DNA of 64,000 bases from an uncultured Lachnospiraceae bacterium (lineage in GTDB: Bacteria > Bacillota > Clostridia > Lachnospirales > Lachnospiraceae). The stretch spans positions 62,001-126,000 of the forward strand of contig CANPUE010000003.1 of assembly GCA_947577185.1 (NCBI GenBank), given 5' to 3'. The translations under genes were made by a program, and so were the position numbers. How positions within the stretch are numbered: position 1 is the stretch's first letter; every line of letters starts with the position of its first letter. The notes under the pieces are model-generated. The model was not told the DNA's origin. It saw only the letters and a program-made list of their open reading frames with translations, and ran no database searches. Positions 1-8,110 of this stretch are shown here, piece after piece.

Positions 1-126
1 CCGTTTTACTGCTCGGCCTGGTCTAATATCCGTTCGGCCAGAAATGCGGTAAAAAGCGGATTTATCCCCGCGTGGGCGGAAATGACCGCAAAACCGCAGG
101 CGGTGATTGATGAAATAAATTCATGA
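1..126 (+). CDS. GNAT-like acetyltransferase, C-terminal fragment (cut by window edge)
   Basis: Only the last 41 codons lie in the window, in the frame starting at base 1 and ending at TGA 124-126. The fragment reads ...AWSNIRSARNAVKSGFIPAW... followed by a short tail. The pattern N-x2-S-x2-A-x3-G-F is typical of the last helix and strand of GNAT (FR47-like) N-acetyltransferases, where the Asn/Ser and Gly-Phe contact acetyl-CoA. The opposite strand is also open here, but that frame resembles nothing and is taken as a shadow. Substrate cannot be told from this piece. The assignment rests on a short motif, so it is moderate. Confidence 0.6.
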   Translation, partial: PFYCSAWSNIRSARNAVKSGFIPAWAEMTAKPQAVIDEINS

Positions 127-189
127 CGGAAACTTTGCTGTTGGTGACAACACCCTTTATTTTTCGCGGGAACTTTCGATATAGTAAGC

Positions 190-201
190 AAGAACGTTCT
201 T
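190..201. promoter_or_regulatory. 12-bp perfect palindrome in the leader of the FliD-like gene
   Basis: AAGAACGTTCTT is a perfect inverted repeat about 110 bases before the next start codon. No clear -35/-10 pair was found around it. It could be an operator. It is not a Gram-positive LexA box because the GAAC and GTTC halves touch instead of being four bases apart. Confidence 0.25.
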
Positions 202-308
202 AAAAGAATACAGTCTGTGAATGTGGAATGGTTCGATTCGGTTCCATCATCCGGACCGCATCATAAAAGATGCATCAGACTGTGGGAATAGGAGAAAGGG
301 GTGCTACT

Positions 309-965
309 ATGAGAGTCACACGCAATTTTATGAGTTCACTGCTTGGACTTAATAACAAAAGTACAGGAAGCAGAATGAGGATGTCAAACAGGTGGCCTGT
401 ATCTACGGCCAGTCGTTTTCAAAATACAAGGACGGCCGGCAAAACGGGCAGCACACAGACTTCCTACCTGAATATGAAAAACAATGCGGGAGAATTGCAG
501 AACGCGGCTTTGAAACTGACAAATACAGGAGAGGATTCCATTTTTGCCAGGGCAAAGGAGAGCGGTTCTACGGCAGAGGTGACAAAGCAGGTCAAAGAGT
601 TTGTAAACAGGTATAACACGGTAGTCCGCAATTTGAAGAGCGGCGGCAGCAGGGTGGATAACAGCTATCTGAACCAGCTGAATGCAAGTGCTTCGATGCA
701 CAGGACTGCTTTACGGGCGAGCGGTGTCACCAAAAATTCGGACGGTACGCTTTCCATAGATGAAAAGGCACTGAACGGCGCCAGCCTGGAACAGCTTGAA
801 AAAGCCTGGAACGGCAGTTCATCCTTCGCGGGAAAATCAGCTTCTGCGGCAGTCAATGTGGAGGCAAATGCGGTTAATGAATTAAACAGCATGGTGAATA
901 ATTCTTACAGTAATCTGCTGCGCGGCTACGGGTCGAGAGGGAACTATTTTAATTTCTGGTCTTAA
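309..965 (+). CDS. FliD C-terminal-like protein (orphan, function unknown)
   Basis: A 218-residue protein. ATG 309 follows GGAGAAAGGGG at good spacing, so it is preferred to the upstream ATG at 270. The N-terminal 60 residues are basic and Ser/Arg rich. Residues about 95-200 resemble the C-terminal part of the flagellar cap protein FliD: a VKEFVNRYNTVV-like helix, then a segment ending in S-x-DGTLSIDEKAL, then a long helix with many Asn and Ala. FliD itself is at least twice as long and usually sits beside flagellin and FliS; neither is here. There is no signal peptide or membrane helix. It forms a close run with the next two genes. It may be a coiled-coil, filament-like or structural protein; no function is claimed. 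Confidence 0.55.
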   Translation: MRVTRNFMSSLLGLNNKSTGSRMRMSNRWPVSTASRFQNTRTAGKTGSTQTSYLNMKNNAGELQNAALKLTNTGEDSIFARAKESGSTAEVTKQVKEFVNRYNTVVRNLKSGGSRVDNSYLNQLNASASMHRTALRASGVTKNSDGTLSIDEKALNGASLEQLEKAWNGSSSFAGKSASAAVNVEANAVNELNSMVNNSYSNLLRGYGSRGNYFNFWS

Positions 966-992
966 TGGTCCAGATCGCAGGGAGGCATTTTT

Positions 993-1730
993 ATAAGAAC
1001 ACATTGGGTACAGGAAGAACAGCCGATTCAGTATCATGTGATCAAATGGCGCAACAGCGTTTTTCACAATCATGATACGGTACAAAAAAGAAAGCTGCTG
1101 GGCGGGGTATCCTTTGACGGCGGTGCAGGGGGCGGCGCAGGAACGACCGCCTCATCACAGACGGGTGTGCAGACAGCACAGCCGTCTTTTTCCCTTGGAT
1201 CGGATTTGGGACCGGGAATCGGCACAGGTATCACAGGGTGGCAGACGGCGGGAAACGCGGCTGATGAAAAAAGCGGGACATCCGGTGTAAAAGACAGGAA
1301 TGAGACCCAACGGGATACCGTCAGTATTCGGGCGGCATCTGTTCTGCCGGGGCATGAAGCGGTTTATTCGGATAAAATTACAATGGTTATTGATGAAAAA
1401 ACTGGTAATAACGGACGTTTTGAAATTTTGAAAAAAAGGATTGGCAGGCTTGCCGACGGGATACAGACTTTCCTGCAGGGGACAGGAGCACGGGCGGATA
1501 CGGGATACGGCCGCAGGCAAAAGAAGAAGGAAGGAGCGGGTACCAGACAGATCCGGAAAGAAAATGTGCTGGAAGCGACAGCAGAGGCGGATTATCTGTT
1601 GGATTCTTATAACCGGTATGGTGAGAGAAGCACGCTCGGAAAGCAGCAGGCTCCTGCAAAAAAGCAGGGACTCTATGAAACAGAAACAGATCAGACACAG
1701 ATGAGAGAAAGGGCAGATCAGCCGCGATGA
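993..1730 (+). CDS. Hypothetical protein with probable non-standard start
   Basis: The frame is open from before 993 to the TGA at 1728-1730. The only good ribosome binding site is GGAGG at 981-985, and seven bases later the in-frame codon is ATA (993). The first standard start in frame is GTG 1038, which lacks a well-placed site. The protein (about 245 residues from 993) has a Gly-rich stretch near residues 40-55, a low-complexity Ser/Thr/Gly part, and a basic, helical C-terminus. There is no signal peptide, membrane helix or family I recognise. Its stop overlaps the start of the methyltransferase gene (ATGA), so the two are probably translationally coupled. If the start is really 1038 the protein has 230 residues. 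Confidence 0.55.
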   Translation: MRTHWVQEEQPIQYHVIKWRNSVFHNHDTVQKRKLLGGVSFDGGAGGGAGTTASSQTGVQTAQPSFSLGSDLGPGIGTGITGWQTAGNAADEKSGTSGVKDRNETQRDTVSIRAASVLPGHEAVYSDKITMVIDEKTGNNGRFEILKKRIGRLADGIQTFLQGTGARADTGYGRRQKKKEGAGTRQIRKENVLEATAEADYLLDSYNRYGERSTLGKQQAPAKKQGLYETETDQTQMRERADQPR

Positions 1731-3178
1731 CAGAAAAGAAAGAAAATGCGATCAAAATAGAAAAAATTTCGCTTCCGGCGCCGTTTCAGGAACGGATGCA
1801 AAACCTCCTGCAGGAAGAATACGATGACTTTATAGCGTCTTATGAAAGAAAAAGGTGGTACGGACTGCGCTATAATCCACTCAAATTTGGACAGCAATCC
1901 CAATATGAAACGGAAAAAGAGGCGTTCTTAAATGCGGTTCCTTTCACGCTGGAGCCGGTCGTATGGACAAAAGAGGGATTTTATTATCATCCGGAACAAC
2001 AGCCGGGAAAGCACCCGCTTCACGAGGCGGGTTTATATTATATTCAGGAGCCGAGCGCAATGGCGGTCGTGGAAGTGCTTGCGCCAAAACCGGGGGAGAA
2101 GATTCTGGATTTATGTGCCGCGCCGGGCGGAAAGAGTACGCATATCGCAGGGAAGATGAAGGGAGAGGGCCTTCTCGTCTCCAATGAGATCAATGCCGGC
2201 AGGGCCAGGATCCTGTCTCAGAATATTGAACGGATGGGCATTGCCAATGCGGTGGTCTGCAGTGAGACGCCTGAACGGCTGGCGGAAGCGTTTCCGCAGT
2301 TTTTTGACAGGATCGTGGTCGATGCGCCCTGTTCCGGAGAAGGAATGTTTCGTAAGGAAGAAAATGCCATACAGGAATGGAGCCCGGAGAATGTCACGAT
2401 GTGCGCTGACAGACAGAAAAAAATTCTGGAACAGGCGGCGCTCATGCTAAGGCCGGGCGGTGTTCTGGTATACTCGACCTGTACCTTTTCCGCCAAAGAG
2501 AATGAGGGAGTGATCAGTGATTTTTTAAACCGGCATGAGGATTTTTTCATTGAGAGGGCCGATCAGGAAGCCTTTTTTTCACCGGGGCAGGCGGCGTGGA
2601 TTCCTAATCCTGCGCCGGGGCTGGAACATGCGATGCGCCTGTGGCCGCATAAAATAGCGGGAGAGGGACATTTTATCGTCAGACTGCGAAAAGAGGGCAC
2701 TGCGTATGCTCTGCCGCCGGCAATATCGTCCGGGGGTGCGGAAAGCATAAGAACGTGTATGGATTTTCTGAGAAATGACCTTGGCCTATCAGCGCAGTTG
2801 ATCGAAGACCTTGCCGGAAAGGGGCGTTTTTTCACCTTTGGGGAACAGATCTATCTACTTCCAAAACAGATGTTATCTATAAAAGGGCTGAAGGTGGTCA
2901 GACCCGGCCTTCATCTGGGAACGAATAAGAAGAACCGTTTTGAGCCGGCCCACGCGCTGGCGCTGTACCTGCAAAAAGAGCAGGCGCAGGCTGTCTGCGA
3001 ACTGTCAGAAAATCAGACGGCAGGTTATCTGAGAGGAGAGACTTTTGCGTGCGATGCCTGCCTGAAAGGATGGACACTCTTAACAGTAGAGGGCTTCACG
3101 ATCGGATTTGGCAAAGCGGGAGGGGGCGTGATGAAAAATCACTATCCCAAAGGCCTGCGGAAATGCTATAATGGATAA
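1727..3178 (+). CDS. rsmF: rRNA cytosine-C5 methyltransferase, RsmF (RsmB/NOP) type
   Basis: A 483-residue SAM-dependent RNA m5C methyltransferase. The SAM-binding motif DLCAAPGGK is at about residues 128-136. The two conserved cysteines of this family are present: motif IV DAPCSGEG (Cys202, product release) and motif VI YSTCTF (Cys252, the expected catalytic nucleophile). The N-terminal 100 residues match the extra domain before the Rossmann fold. The C-terminal 150 residues match the RsmF-type RNA-binding tail, including the FTFGEQIYLLP segment. Length fits the Firmicutes RsmF-like group. Start ATG 1727 overlaps the stop of the upstream gene. The likely target is 16S rRNA; the exact base cannot be read from sequence. 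Confidence 0.9.
   Translation: MTEKKENAIKIEKISLPAPFQERMQNLLQEEYDDFIASYERKRWYGLRYNPLKFGQQSQYETEKEAFLNAVPFTLEPVVWTKEGFYYHPEQQPGKHPLHEAGLYYIQEPSAMAVVEVLAPKPGEKILDLCAAPGGKSTHIAGKMKGEGLLVSNEINAGRARILSQNIERMGIANAVVCSETPERLAEAFPQFFDRIVVDAPCSGEGMFRKEENAIQEWSPENVTMCADRQKKILEQAALMLRPGGVLVYSTCTFSAKENEGVISDFLNRHEDFFIERADQEAFFSPGQAAWIPNPAPGLEHAMRLWPHKIAGEGHFIVRLRKEGTAYALPPAISSGGAESIRTCMDFLRNDLGLSAQLIEDLAGKGRFFTFGEQIYLLPKQMLSIKGLKVVRPGLHLGTNKKNRFEPAHALALYLQKEQAQAVCELSENQTAGYLRGETFACDACLKGWTLLTVEGFTIGFGKAGGGVMKNHYPKGLRKCYNG
3164..3172 (+). promoter_or_regulatory. Extended -10 promoter for the GH13 gene
   Basis: TGCTATAAT is a perfect extended -10 (TGnTATAAT), located inside the last codons of the methyltransferase gene about 30 bases before the next start. 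No good -35 is present, as expected for an extended -10 promoter. Confidence 0.5.
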
Positions 3179-3201
3179 AAAATGGATCAGGGAGGTATAT
3201 T

Positions 3202-4752
3202 ATGCCAAAATGGTTAGACGATGCAGTATTTTATGAGATCTATCCGCAGTCATTCAAAGACGCAAACGGAGACGGGATCGGAGATTTTGACGGGATCATA
3301 GAGAAGCTGGATTATATTAAGGAACTGGGCTGTAATGCGATCTGGATGAATCCCTGCTTTGATTCACCGTTTCGCGATGCAGGGTACGATGTGAGAGATT
3401 ATAAGAAAACAGCAAAGCGGTACGGAAGCAATGAGGATCTTGTGCGTCTGTTTAACGAGGTACATAAAAGACAGATGCATATTCTGCTTGATCTGGTGCC
3501 CGGTCACACATCCGAGGAACATGCATGGTTTCAGGAGAGTAGGAAAGCAGAGAAAAATGAATTTTCAGACCGCTATATCTGGACTGATAACTGGTTTCAT
3601 TCCCCGGAAGGTCTTAATTATGTGGCGGGTGAAAGCGATCGAGACGGCGTTTACGTGCTCAATTTTTTCAAATGCCAGCCGGCGCTCAACTATGGTTTTT
3701 TAAAGCCGGAGAGGCCGTGGCAGAAAGGGATTGATTCGCCGGAAGCCCTTGCGACGAGAGAAGCGTTAAAGGATATCATGCGTTTCTGGCTGGATCTGGG
3801 GTGCGATGGTTTCCGCGTGGATATGGCGGATTCTCTGGTCAAAAAAGACGATGAGAAGAAGAGCGGGACGGCCATGATCTGGCAGGACATCCGCCGGATG
3901 CTTGATGAATCCTATCCGGAGGCGGCGCTTGTTTCTGAGTGGAACAGGCCATATCTGGCGATACCTGCCGGATTCCATATGGATTTTTGTCTCGACTGGA
4001 AAGGAAACTGCTATAATCTTTTGATGCGGGATCTGGAAGACGGAAAGAACAACAGTTTTTTCCATAAAGAAAGCAGCAGGTCGGTGCTTGACTTTTTTGA
4101 TGAATATCTGGACAGCTATGAAAAAATAAAAGAGATTGGTCATTACTGTCTGATCACGGGCAACCATGATACCATTCGTGCGGCCTATTATCTGGAAAAC
4201 AGAGAATTAAAACTTGCTTATGCATTTTTGTTCACGATGCCGGGCAATCCGTTTTTGTATTATGGGGACGAGATCGGCATGCGATATCTTTCCCTTACGT
4301 CAAAAGAGGGCGGCTATACGAGAACCGGTTCCCGCACGCCCATGCAGTGGGATCACACGCGCAACCTCGGATTCTCTTCGGCGGATCAGGATGCATTGTA
4401 TCTGCCTGTGGACGCGTCGGAGGATGCGCCGACAGTGGAAGTGCAGATGCAGGATCCGGATTCTTTATGGAATGTCGTGAAAGAGATATTGGCCATTCGC
4501 AGACAGCAGGCGGCGCTGCAGGAAAATGCCAATCTGGAACTGGTATATGCGAAAAGAGACGAGAGAACTTTCGCATACAGACGGGGAAATTTACTGATGG
4601 TGTGCAATCCGTCAGGAAAAGAGGCTGTCATTGAAGAAGCGGTGCTGAAAGAGCCGGAAAAACTATTTGAGATCGGCACAGCGTCTTACCAGGATGGGCG
4701 TTATGTGATGGGCGCGCAGTCGTTTGGCATCTGGGCGAAAAAAATGAGGTAG
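3202..4752 (+). CDS. Glycoside hydrolase family 13 alpha-glucosidase-like enzyme
   Basis: A 516-residue cytoplasmic GH13 protein with no signal peptide. The (beta/alpha)8 barrel motifs are all present: YEIYPQSF with the calcium-loop-like DANGDGIGD at residues 20-28, the DLVPGHTS region at 97-104, GFRVDMAD with nucleophile Asp207, VSEWN with acid/base Glu246, and TGNHD with Asp323. A C-terminal beta domain follows. The opening resembles oligo-1,6-glucosidases and trehalose-synthase-like hydrolases that cleave short alpha-glucans. Position 102 is His where many relatives have Asn, so exact specificity is open. It stands alone, with no sugar transporter or regulator next to it. The start has GGGAGG at good spacing. 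Confidence 0.88.
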   Translation: MPKWLDDAVFYEIYPQSFKDANGDGIGDFDGIIEKLDYIKELGCNAIWMNPCFDSPFRDAGYDVRDYKKTAKRYGSNEDLVRLFNEVHKRQMHILLDLVPGHTSEEHAWFQESRKAEKNEFSDRYIWTDNWFHSPEGLNYVAGESDRDGVYVLNFFKCQPALNYGFLKPERPWQKGIDSPEALATREALKDIMRFWLDLGCDGFRVDMADSLVKKDDEKKSGTAMIWQDIRRMLDESYPEAALVSEWNRPYLAIPAGFHMDFCLDWKGNCYNLLMRDLEDGKNNSFFHKESSRSVLDFFDEYLDSYEKIKEIGHYCLITGNHDTIRAAYYLENRELKLAYAFLFTMPGNPFLYYGDEIGMRYLSLTSKEGGYTRTGSRTPMQWDHTRNLGFSSADQDALYLPVDASEDAPTVEVQMQDPDSLWNVVKEILAIRRQQAALQENANLELVYAKRDERTFAYRRGNLLMVCNPSGKEAVIEEAVLKEPEKLFEIGTASYQDGRYVMGAQSFGIWAKKMR

Positions 4753-4755
4753 CAC

Positions 4756-4784
4756 TTGTAAATTAACTCTGTCTGGAATATACT
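4756..4784 (+). promoter_or_regulatory. Sigma-A promoter of the MBOAT-SGNH operon
   Basis: TTGTAA (4756-4761), a 17-base spacer and TATACT (4779-4784), ending 35 bases before the chosen start of the acyltransferase gene. Confidence 0.65.
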
Positions 4785-4819
4785 ATATCTGGAGTGGTTT
4801 GTACGGGGAGCCTATAGAT

Positions 4820-6208
4820 ATGCTATTTTCCAGCACAGAGTTTTTGTTCCGGTTTTTGCCGGTTTTTATGATATTATATCTGTCAGTTCCCGAAAAATAC
4901 CGTAATCTTGTGTTGCTTTCGGGGAGTCTGATCTTTTACGGAGTGGGAGAACCTTATTATGTTCTGCTGCTTATTTTTTCTGTTCTGGTAAATTATGGAA
5001 TTGGCAGGCTGATTTTCACAAAAGAAAAGAAAACTGCAAAAATCGTACTGATTTTGTCCTTAGTCTATAATTTTGGTGTTTTATTCCTTTTCAAATACTG
5101 GGATTTTGTCGCGGAGGATCTCAACAGACTGCTTTCGGGAGAGAAAATTCCGATTTTATCGCTTACCCTGCCGCTGGGGATCAGTTTTTATACGTTTCAG
5201 ATCGTTTCGTATTTGCTGGACTGCTATCGCGGAAAGATCAAAGAAGAACCGTCCCTTACCGCATTTGCCGCATATGTGGCGATGTTCCCGCAGCTGATTG
5301 CAGGGCCGATCGTCAAATATGAGGAAGTCGCCAGGCGGATGAAGGAACGCAGAATCAGGATCAGGGCGATCGAAAGCGGATTAAAGCTTTTTAGCATCGG
5401 TCTGGCTTTTAAAGTCTTGCTGGCGAATCAGATCGGCACGCTCTGGAACCATATCATGACAGCGGGGGCGGGGAATCTGTCTGCACCGGCAGCGTGGATG
5501 GGCGCCTTTGCCTATTCGTTCCAGATTTATTTTGACTTCTGGGGATATTCCCTGATGGCGAAAGGCCTCGGACGGATGTTGGGTTTCCGGATCCCTAAGA
5601 ACTTTAATGATCCGTATGCATCCAGGTCGATTTCTGATTTCTGGAGAAGGTGGCACATCACCCTCGGCAGGTGGTTCAGAGAATATCTGTATATTCCGCT
5701 GGGAGGGAACCGAAAGGGTTTTTGGCGGACTCTGTTTAACCTGTTTTTGGTATGGACGCTGACGGGAATCTGGCATGGTGCAGGCAATAATTTTGCATTG
5801 TGGGGATTTTCTTTCTTTGTACTGATCGCTGTCGAGAAGCGCGGCTTTGGAAAGTGGCTGGAGCATACAAAAGTGGCGGGGCATCTTTATGTGATGCTTC
5901 TGATACCGGTCACGTGGGTGATCTTTGCCATCGATGATATGCGGCAGCTGGGACACTATTTGCAGAATATGGCAGGGATTCATGCCAATGGAGCGATCGT
6001 TGGCGGGACGCAGGTACTGCGGTATCTCAAAGAATACGGGGTGTTATTTATTTTCTGTATTTTGTTTGCGACGCCTTATCCGATGAAATTTTATCAAAAG
6101 CATAAATATAAATGGTATACTGTATTGGTAATCGTAATGATCTTCTGGCTTTCCGTCTATGAGATTATGATGGGGAGCAACAATCCGTTCTTATACTTCA
6201 GATTTTAG
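4820..6208 (+). CDS. MBOAT family O-acyltransferase (AlgI/PatA/DltB-like)
   Basis: A 462-residue polytopic membrane protein. ATG 4820 is preferred because GGGGAG lies nine bases upstream and the protein then begins MLFSSTEFLFRFLPVF, the typical AlgI-like start. Around ten hydrophobic segments are visible. The MBOAT core includes the ISDFWRRWHITLGRWFREY motif (His279) and LTGIWHGAGN with the expected catalytic His319. AlgI-like proteins carry acetyl groups across the membrane to an extracellular polymer. The next gene encodes an extracytoplasmic SGNH protein, the usual partner that finishes the transfer. The polymer (wall polysaccharide, capsule or peptidoglycan) is not indicated: no glycosyltransferase genes are nearby. 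Confidence 0.9.
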   Translation: MLFSSTEFLFRFLPVFMILYLSVPEKYRNLVLLSGSLIFYGVGEPYYVLLLIFSVLVNYGIGRLIFTKEKKTAKIVLILSLVYNFGVLFLFKYWDFVAEDLNRLLSGEKIPILSLTLPLGISFYTFQIVSYLLDCYRGKIKEEPSLTAFAAYVAMFPQLIAGPIVKYEEVARRMKERRIRIRAIESGLKLFSIGLAFKVLLANQIGTLWNHIMTAGAGNLSAPAAWMGAFAYSFQIYFDFWGYSLMAKGLGRMLGFRIPKNFNDPYASRSISDFWRRWHITLGRWFREYLYIPLGGNRKGFWRTLFNLFLVWTLTGIWHGAGNNFALWGFSFFVLIAVEKRGFGKWLEHTKVAGHLYVMLLIPVTWVIFAIDDMRQLGHYLQNMAGIHANGAIVGGTQVLRYLKEYGVLFIFCILFATPYPMKFYQKHKYKWYTVLVIVMIFWLSVYEIMMGSNNPFLYFRF

Positions 6209-6231
6209 GATTTTATTCATGGAGGATTGGT

Positions 6232-7359
6232 GTGAAAAAAAAGATAAAGAAAATTGTACATAATTGCCCTTATATAACAGCGTTGCTGGGGACATGGCTC
6301 TTTCTGACAGCAGGTGGTATCGCCCTTTTGATCTATCGCGGTCATGGAGAGCATGACCCGAAAACATTCTGGGAACACCCGTTTTTTGCAGTTATTATGG
6401 AACAGGAAATACATGGCAGTGCTGGAAGCGCCTCGAAGGTGGAGGCGGCGATGGCCGGTGCGGACAGACCGGAAAAAAGCGACGGCGATCAGAATATAGA
6501 TAAAATAACAAAAGTTACCTTAGATGAGACAGGGGATGGACCGTCCGGGATACGACAGACGGGAAACGTAAGAGAAAAGGAAGCAGATCCGGATCGGGCA
6601 GAGCCTGATACAGAACCGGGGCTGGTGCGGGAAAAACAAGTCAGAGGCAGAACGATTTTTGCGACTTACACACCGGTAGAGACGCATTCTATCTATTATA
6701 CGGATGTGGGTGAAGTCGCGCTGACGACTGACTACCCTTATACGACGGTGGGGGAGGACTACTTTGAAGATGCAGCGTTCATAGGGGATTCGAGGACGCT
6801 TGGCATCTCGGATTATTCAGGGCTGGACGCCGATTTTTACTGTGAAAACGGCATGACAATCTATAAGATGTTTGATGAGAAGGGTATCGTTTATCAGAAG
6901 AGCGGCGAGAAGGTCAATTTACTTGAGGCTTTGCAGCAGAAGAAGTACGGAAAAATATACATCATGCTTGGTATGAATGAACTTGGATACCGGGACACTA
7001 ATTATTTTATGGAAAAATACAAAGAGATTATTGAGCAGATCAGGGCGCTGCAGCCGCAGGGGATCATTTATGTGATGGCCAATCTGCATGTGAGCGAACA
7101 GAAAAATAATAACGAGACAGAGTTTAACAATATTAATATCAATGCAAAAAATGACGCGGCGGCAAAACTGGCGGACGGGGTGCAGGTTTTTTATCTGGAC
7201 TGCAATCCGCTCTTTACCGATGACAACGGATTCTTAAAGGCGGATCTGACTTTTGACGGCGTGCATCTGTATGCGGACAGTTATACAGTATGGAAAACAT
7301 TTTTGATGGAACACGGAGTAATCAGACAAGAAGATGGAAAAGCAGAGAAAAAATCCTGA
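6232..7359 (+). CDS. Membrane-anchored SGNH/GDSL hydrolase-like protein, MBOAT partner
   Basis: A 375-residue protein starting at GTG 6232, six bases after GGAGG. A membrane anchor spans residues about 15-35, then comes a charged low-complexity linker (60-140) and an extracellular SGNH domain from about 175. Catalytic blocks are visible: GDS (Ser187), the GMNE block with Asn249, and DGVH with Asp342 and His345. SGNH proteins coupled to MBOAT proteins act as acetyl transferases or esterases on polysaccharide (AlgX/AlgJ, PatB and DltD-like logic). It lies 23 bases behind the MBOAT gene in one operon and overlaps the next gene by 26 bases. Confidence 0.85.
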   Translation: MKKKIKKIVHNCPYITALLGTWLFLTAGGIALLIYRGHGEHDPKTFWEHPFFAVIMEQEIHGSAGSASKVEAAMAGADRPEKSDGDQNIDKITKVTLDETGDGPSGIRQTGNVREKEADPDRAEPDTEPGLVREKQVRGRTIFATYTPVETHSIYYTDVGEVALTTDYPYTTVGEDYFEDAAFIGDSRTLGISDYSGLDADFYCENGMTIYKMFDEKGIVYQKSGEKVNLLEALQQKKYGKIYIMLGMNELGYRDTNYFMEKYKEIIEQIRALQPQGIIYVMANLHVSEQKNNNETEFNNININAKNDAAAKLADGVQVFYLDCNPLFTDDNGFLKADLTFDGVHLYADSYTVWKTFLMEHGVIRQEDGKAEKKS

Positions 7360-8110
7360 CAGGGATCAAAAGGAAGCGGTGCGGCTAAATAAATATCTGG
7401 CGTTATGCGGATACTGTTCGAGGAGGGACGCGGACCGGCTGATCGGACAGGGTGCGGTGACCGTCAACGGGGAAACCGCACAGTGCGGTATCCGGGTAAC
7501 GAAAGAAGATCTCATTGCGGTATATGGAAAAGCGCTGCAAAGTCCTGAAAAAAAGGTGGTTCTGGCATATTATAAGCCAGTCGGCGTAGTCTGTACGCAG
7601 CGTGATAAACATGCAAAGGTCAAAGTGAGTGATATTTTAAAATATCCGGTACGGCTCACCTATGCGGGCAGACTGGATAAAGATTCCGAAGGCCTTCTTC
7701 TCATGACAAATGACGGAGATCTGATCGATGCGATGATGCGGGGAGCGAACGGGCATGAAAAGGAGTATTATGTGAAGGTGGATAAAGCGCTGACAAAGGA
7801 GGCGCTTTCGAAGCTGCAGGCAGGCATTTACTTAAAAGAACTGGGTCAGACGACAAGAGCCTGCAAGATCACGCAGCTTGGACCGGATACGATGCAGATG
7901 ACCATAACGCAGGGACTCAACAGACAGATTCGCAGAATGTGCCGGGCGGCAGGATATGAAGTAAAAAAATTAAAGAGAACGCGCGTTATGAGTGTTACGC
8001 TTGCAGGCCTGAAACCGGGTGAATACCGCGAATTGTCTGAAGAAGAGACAAAACTCTTATACACAATGGCAGAAAGGAATATGGGACCACAATGCAGAAT
8101 CAAAAAATAG
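7334..8110 (+). CDS. RsuA/RluB/RluF family rRNA pseudouridine synthase
   Basis: A 258-residue protein with an N-terminal S4 RNA-binding domain (RLNKYLALCGYCSRRDAD, residues 17-34) and the pseudouridine synthase core. The catalytic signature AGRLDKDSEGLLLMTNDG places the catalytic Asp at residue 115. The late motif QGLNRQIRRMC is also present and typical of the RluF/RsuA branch. The start lies inside the end of the SGNH gene. Length and motifs fit RluF-like enzymes of 23S rRNA, but the target base cannot be decided here. Its end overlaps the start of ligA by 19 bases. Confidence 0.88.
   Translation: MEKQRKNPDRDQKEAVRLNKYLALCGYCSRRDADRLIGQGAVTVNGETAQCGIRVTKEDLIAVYGKALQSPEKKVVLAYYKPVGVVCTQRDKHAKVKVSDILKYPVRLTYAGRLDKDSEGLLLMTNDGDLIDAMMRGANGHEKEYYVKVDKALTKEALSKLQAGIYLKELGQTTRACKITQLGPDTMQMTITQGLNRQIRRMCRAAGYEVKKLKRTRVMSVTLAGLKPGEYRELSEEETKLLYTMAERNMGPQCRIKK

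Noticed and set aside
6-191. Open frame on the - strand at the left edge
   Set aside because: Resembles no family and lies over the GNAT-like C-terminus, which has a recognisable motif on the + strand.
190-201. LexA (SOS) box
   Set aside because: The GAAC and GTTC halves have no four-base spacer, so it does not fit the Gram-positive consensus.
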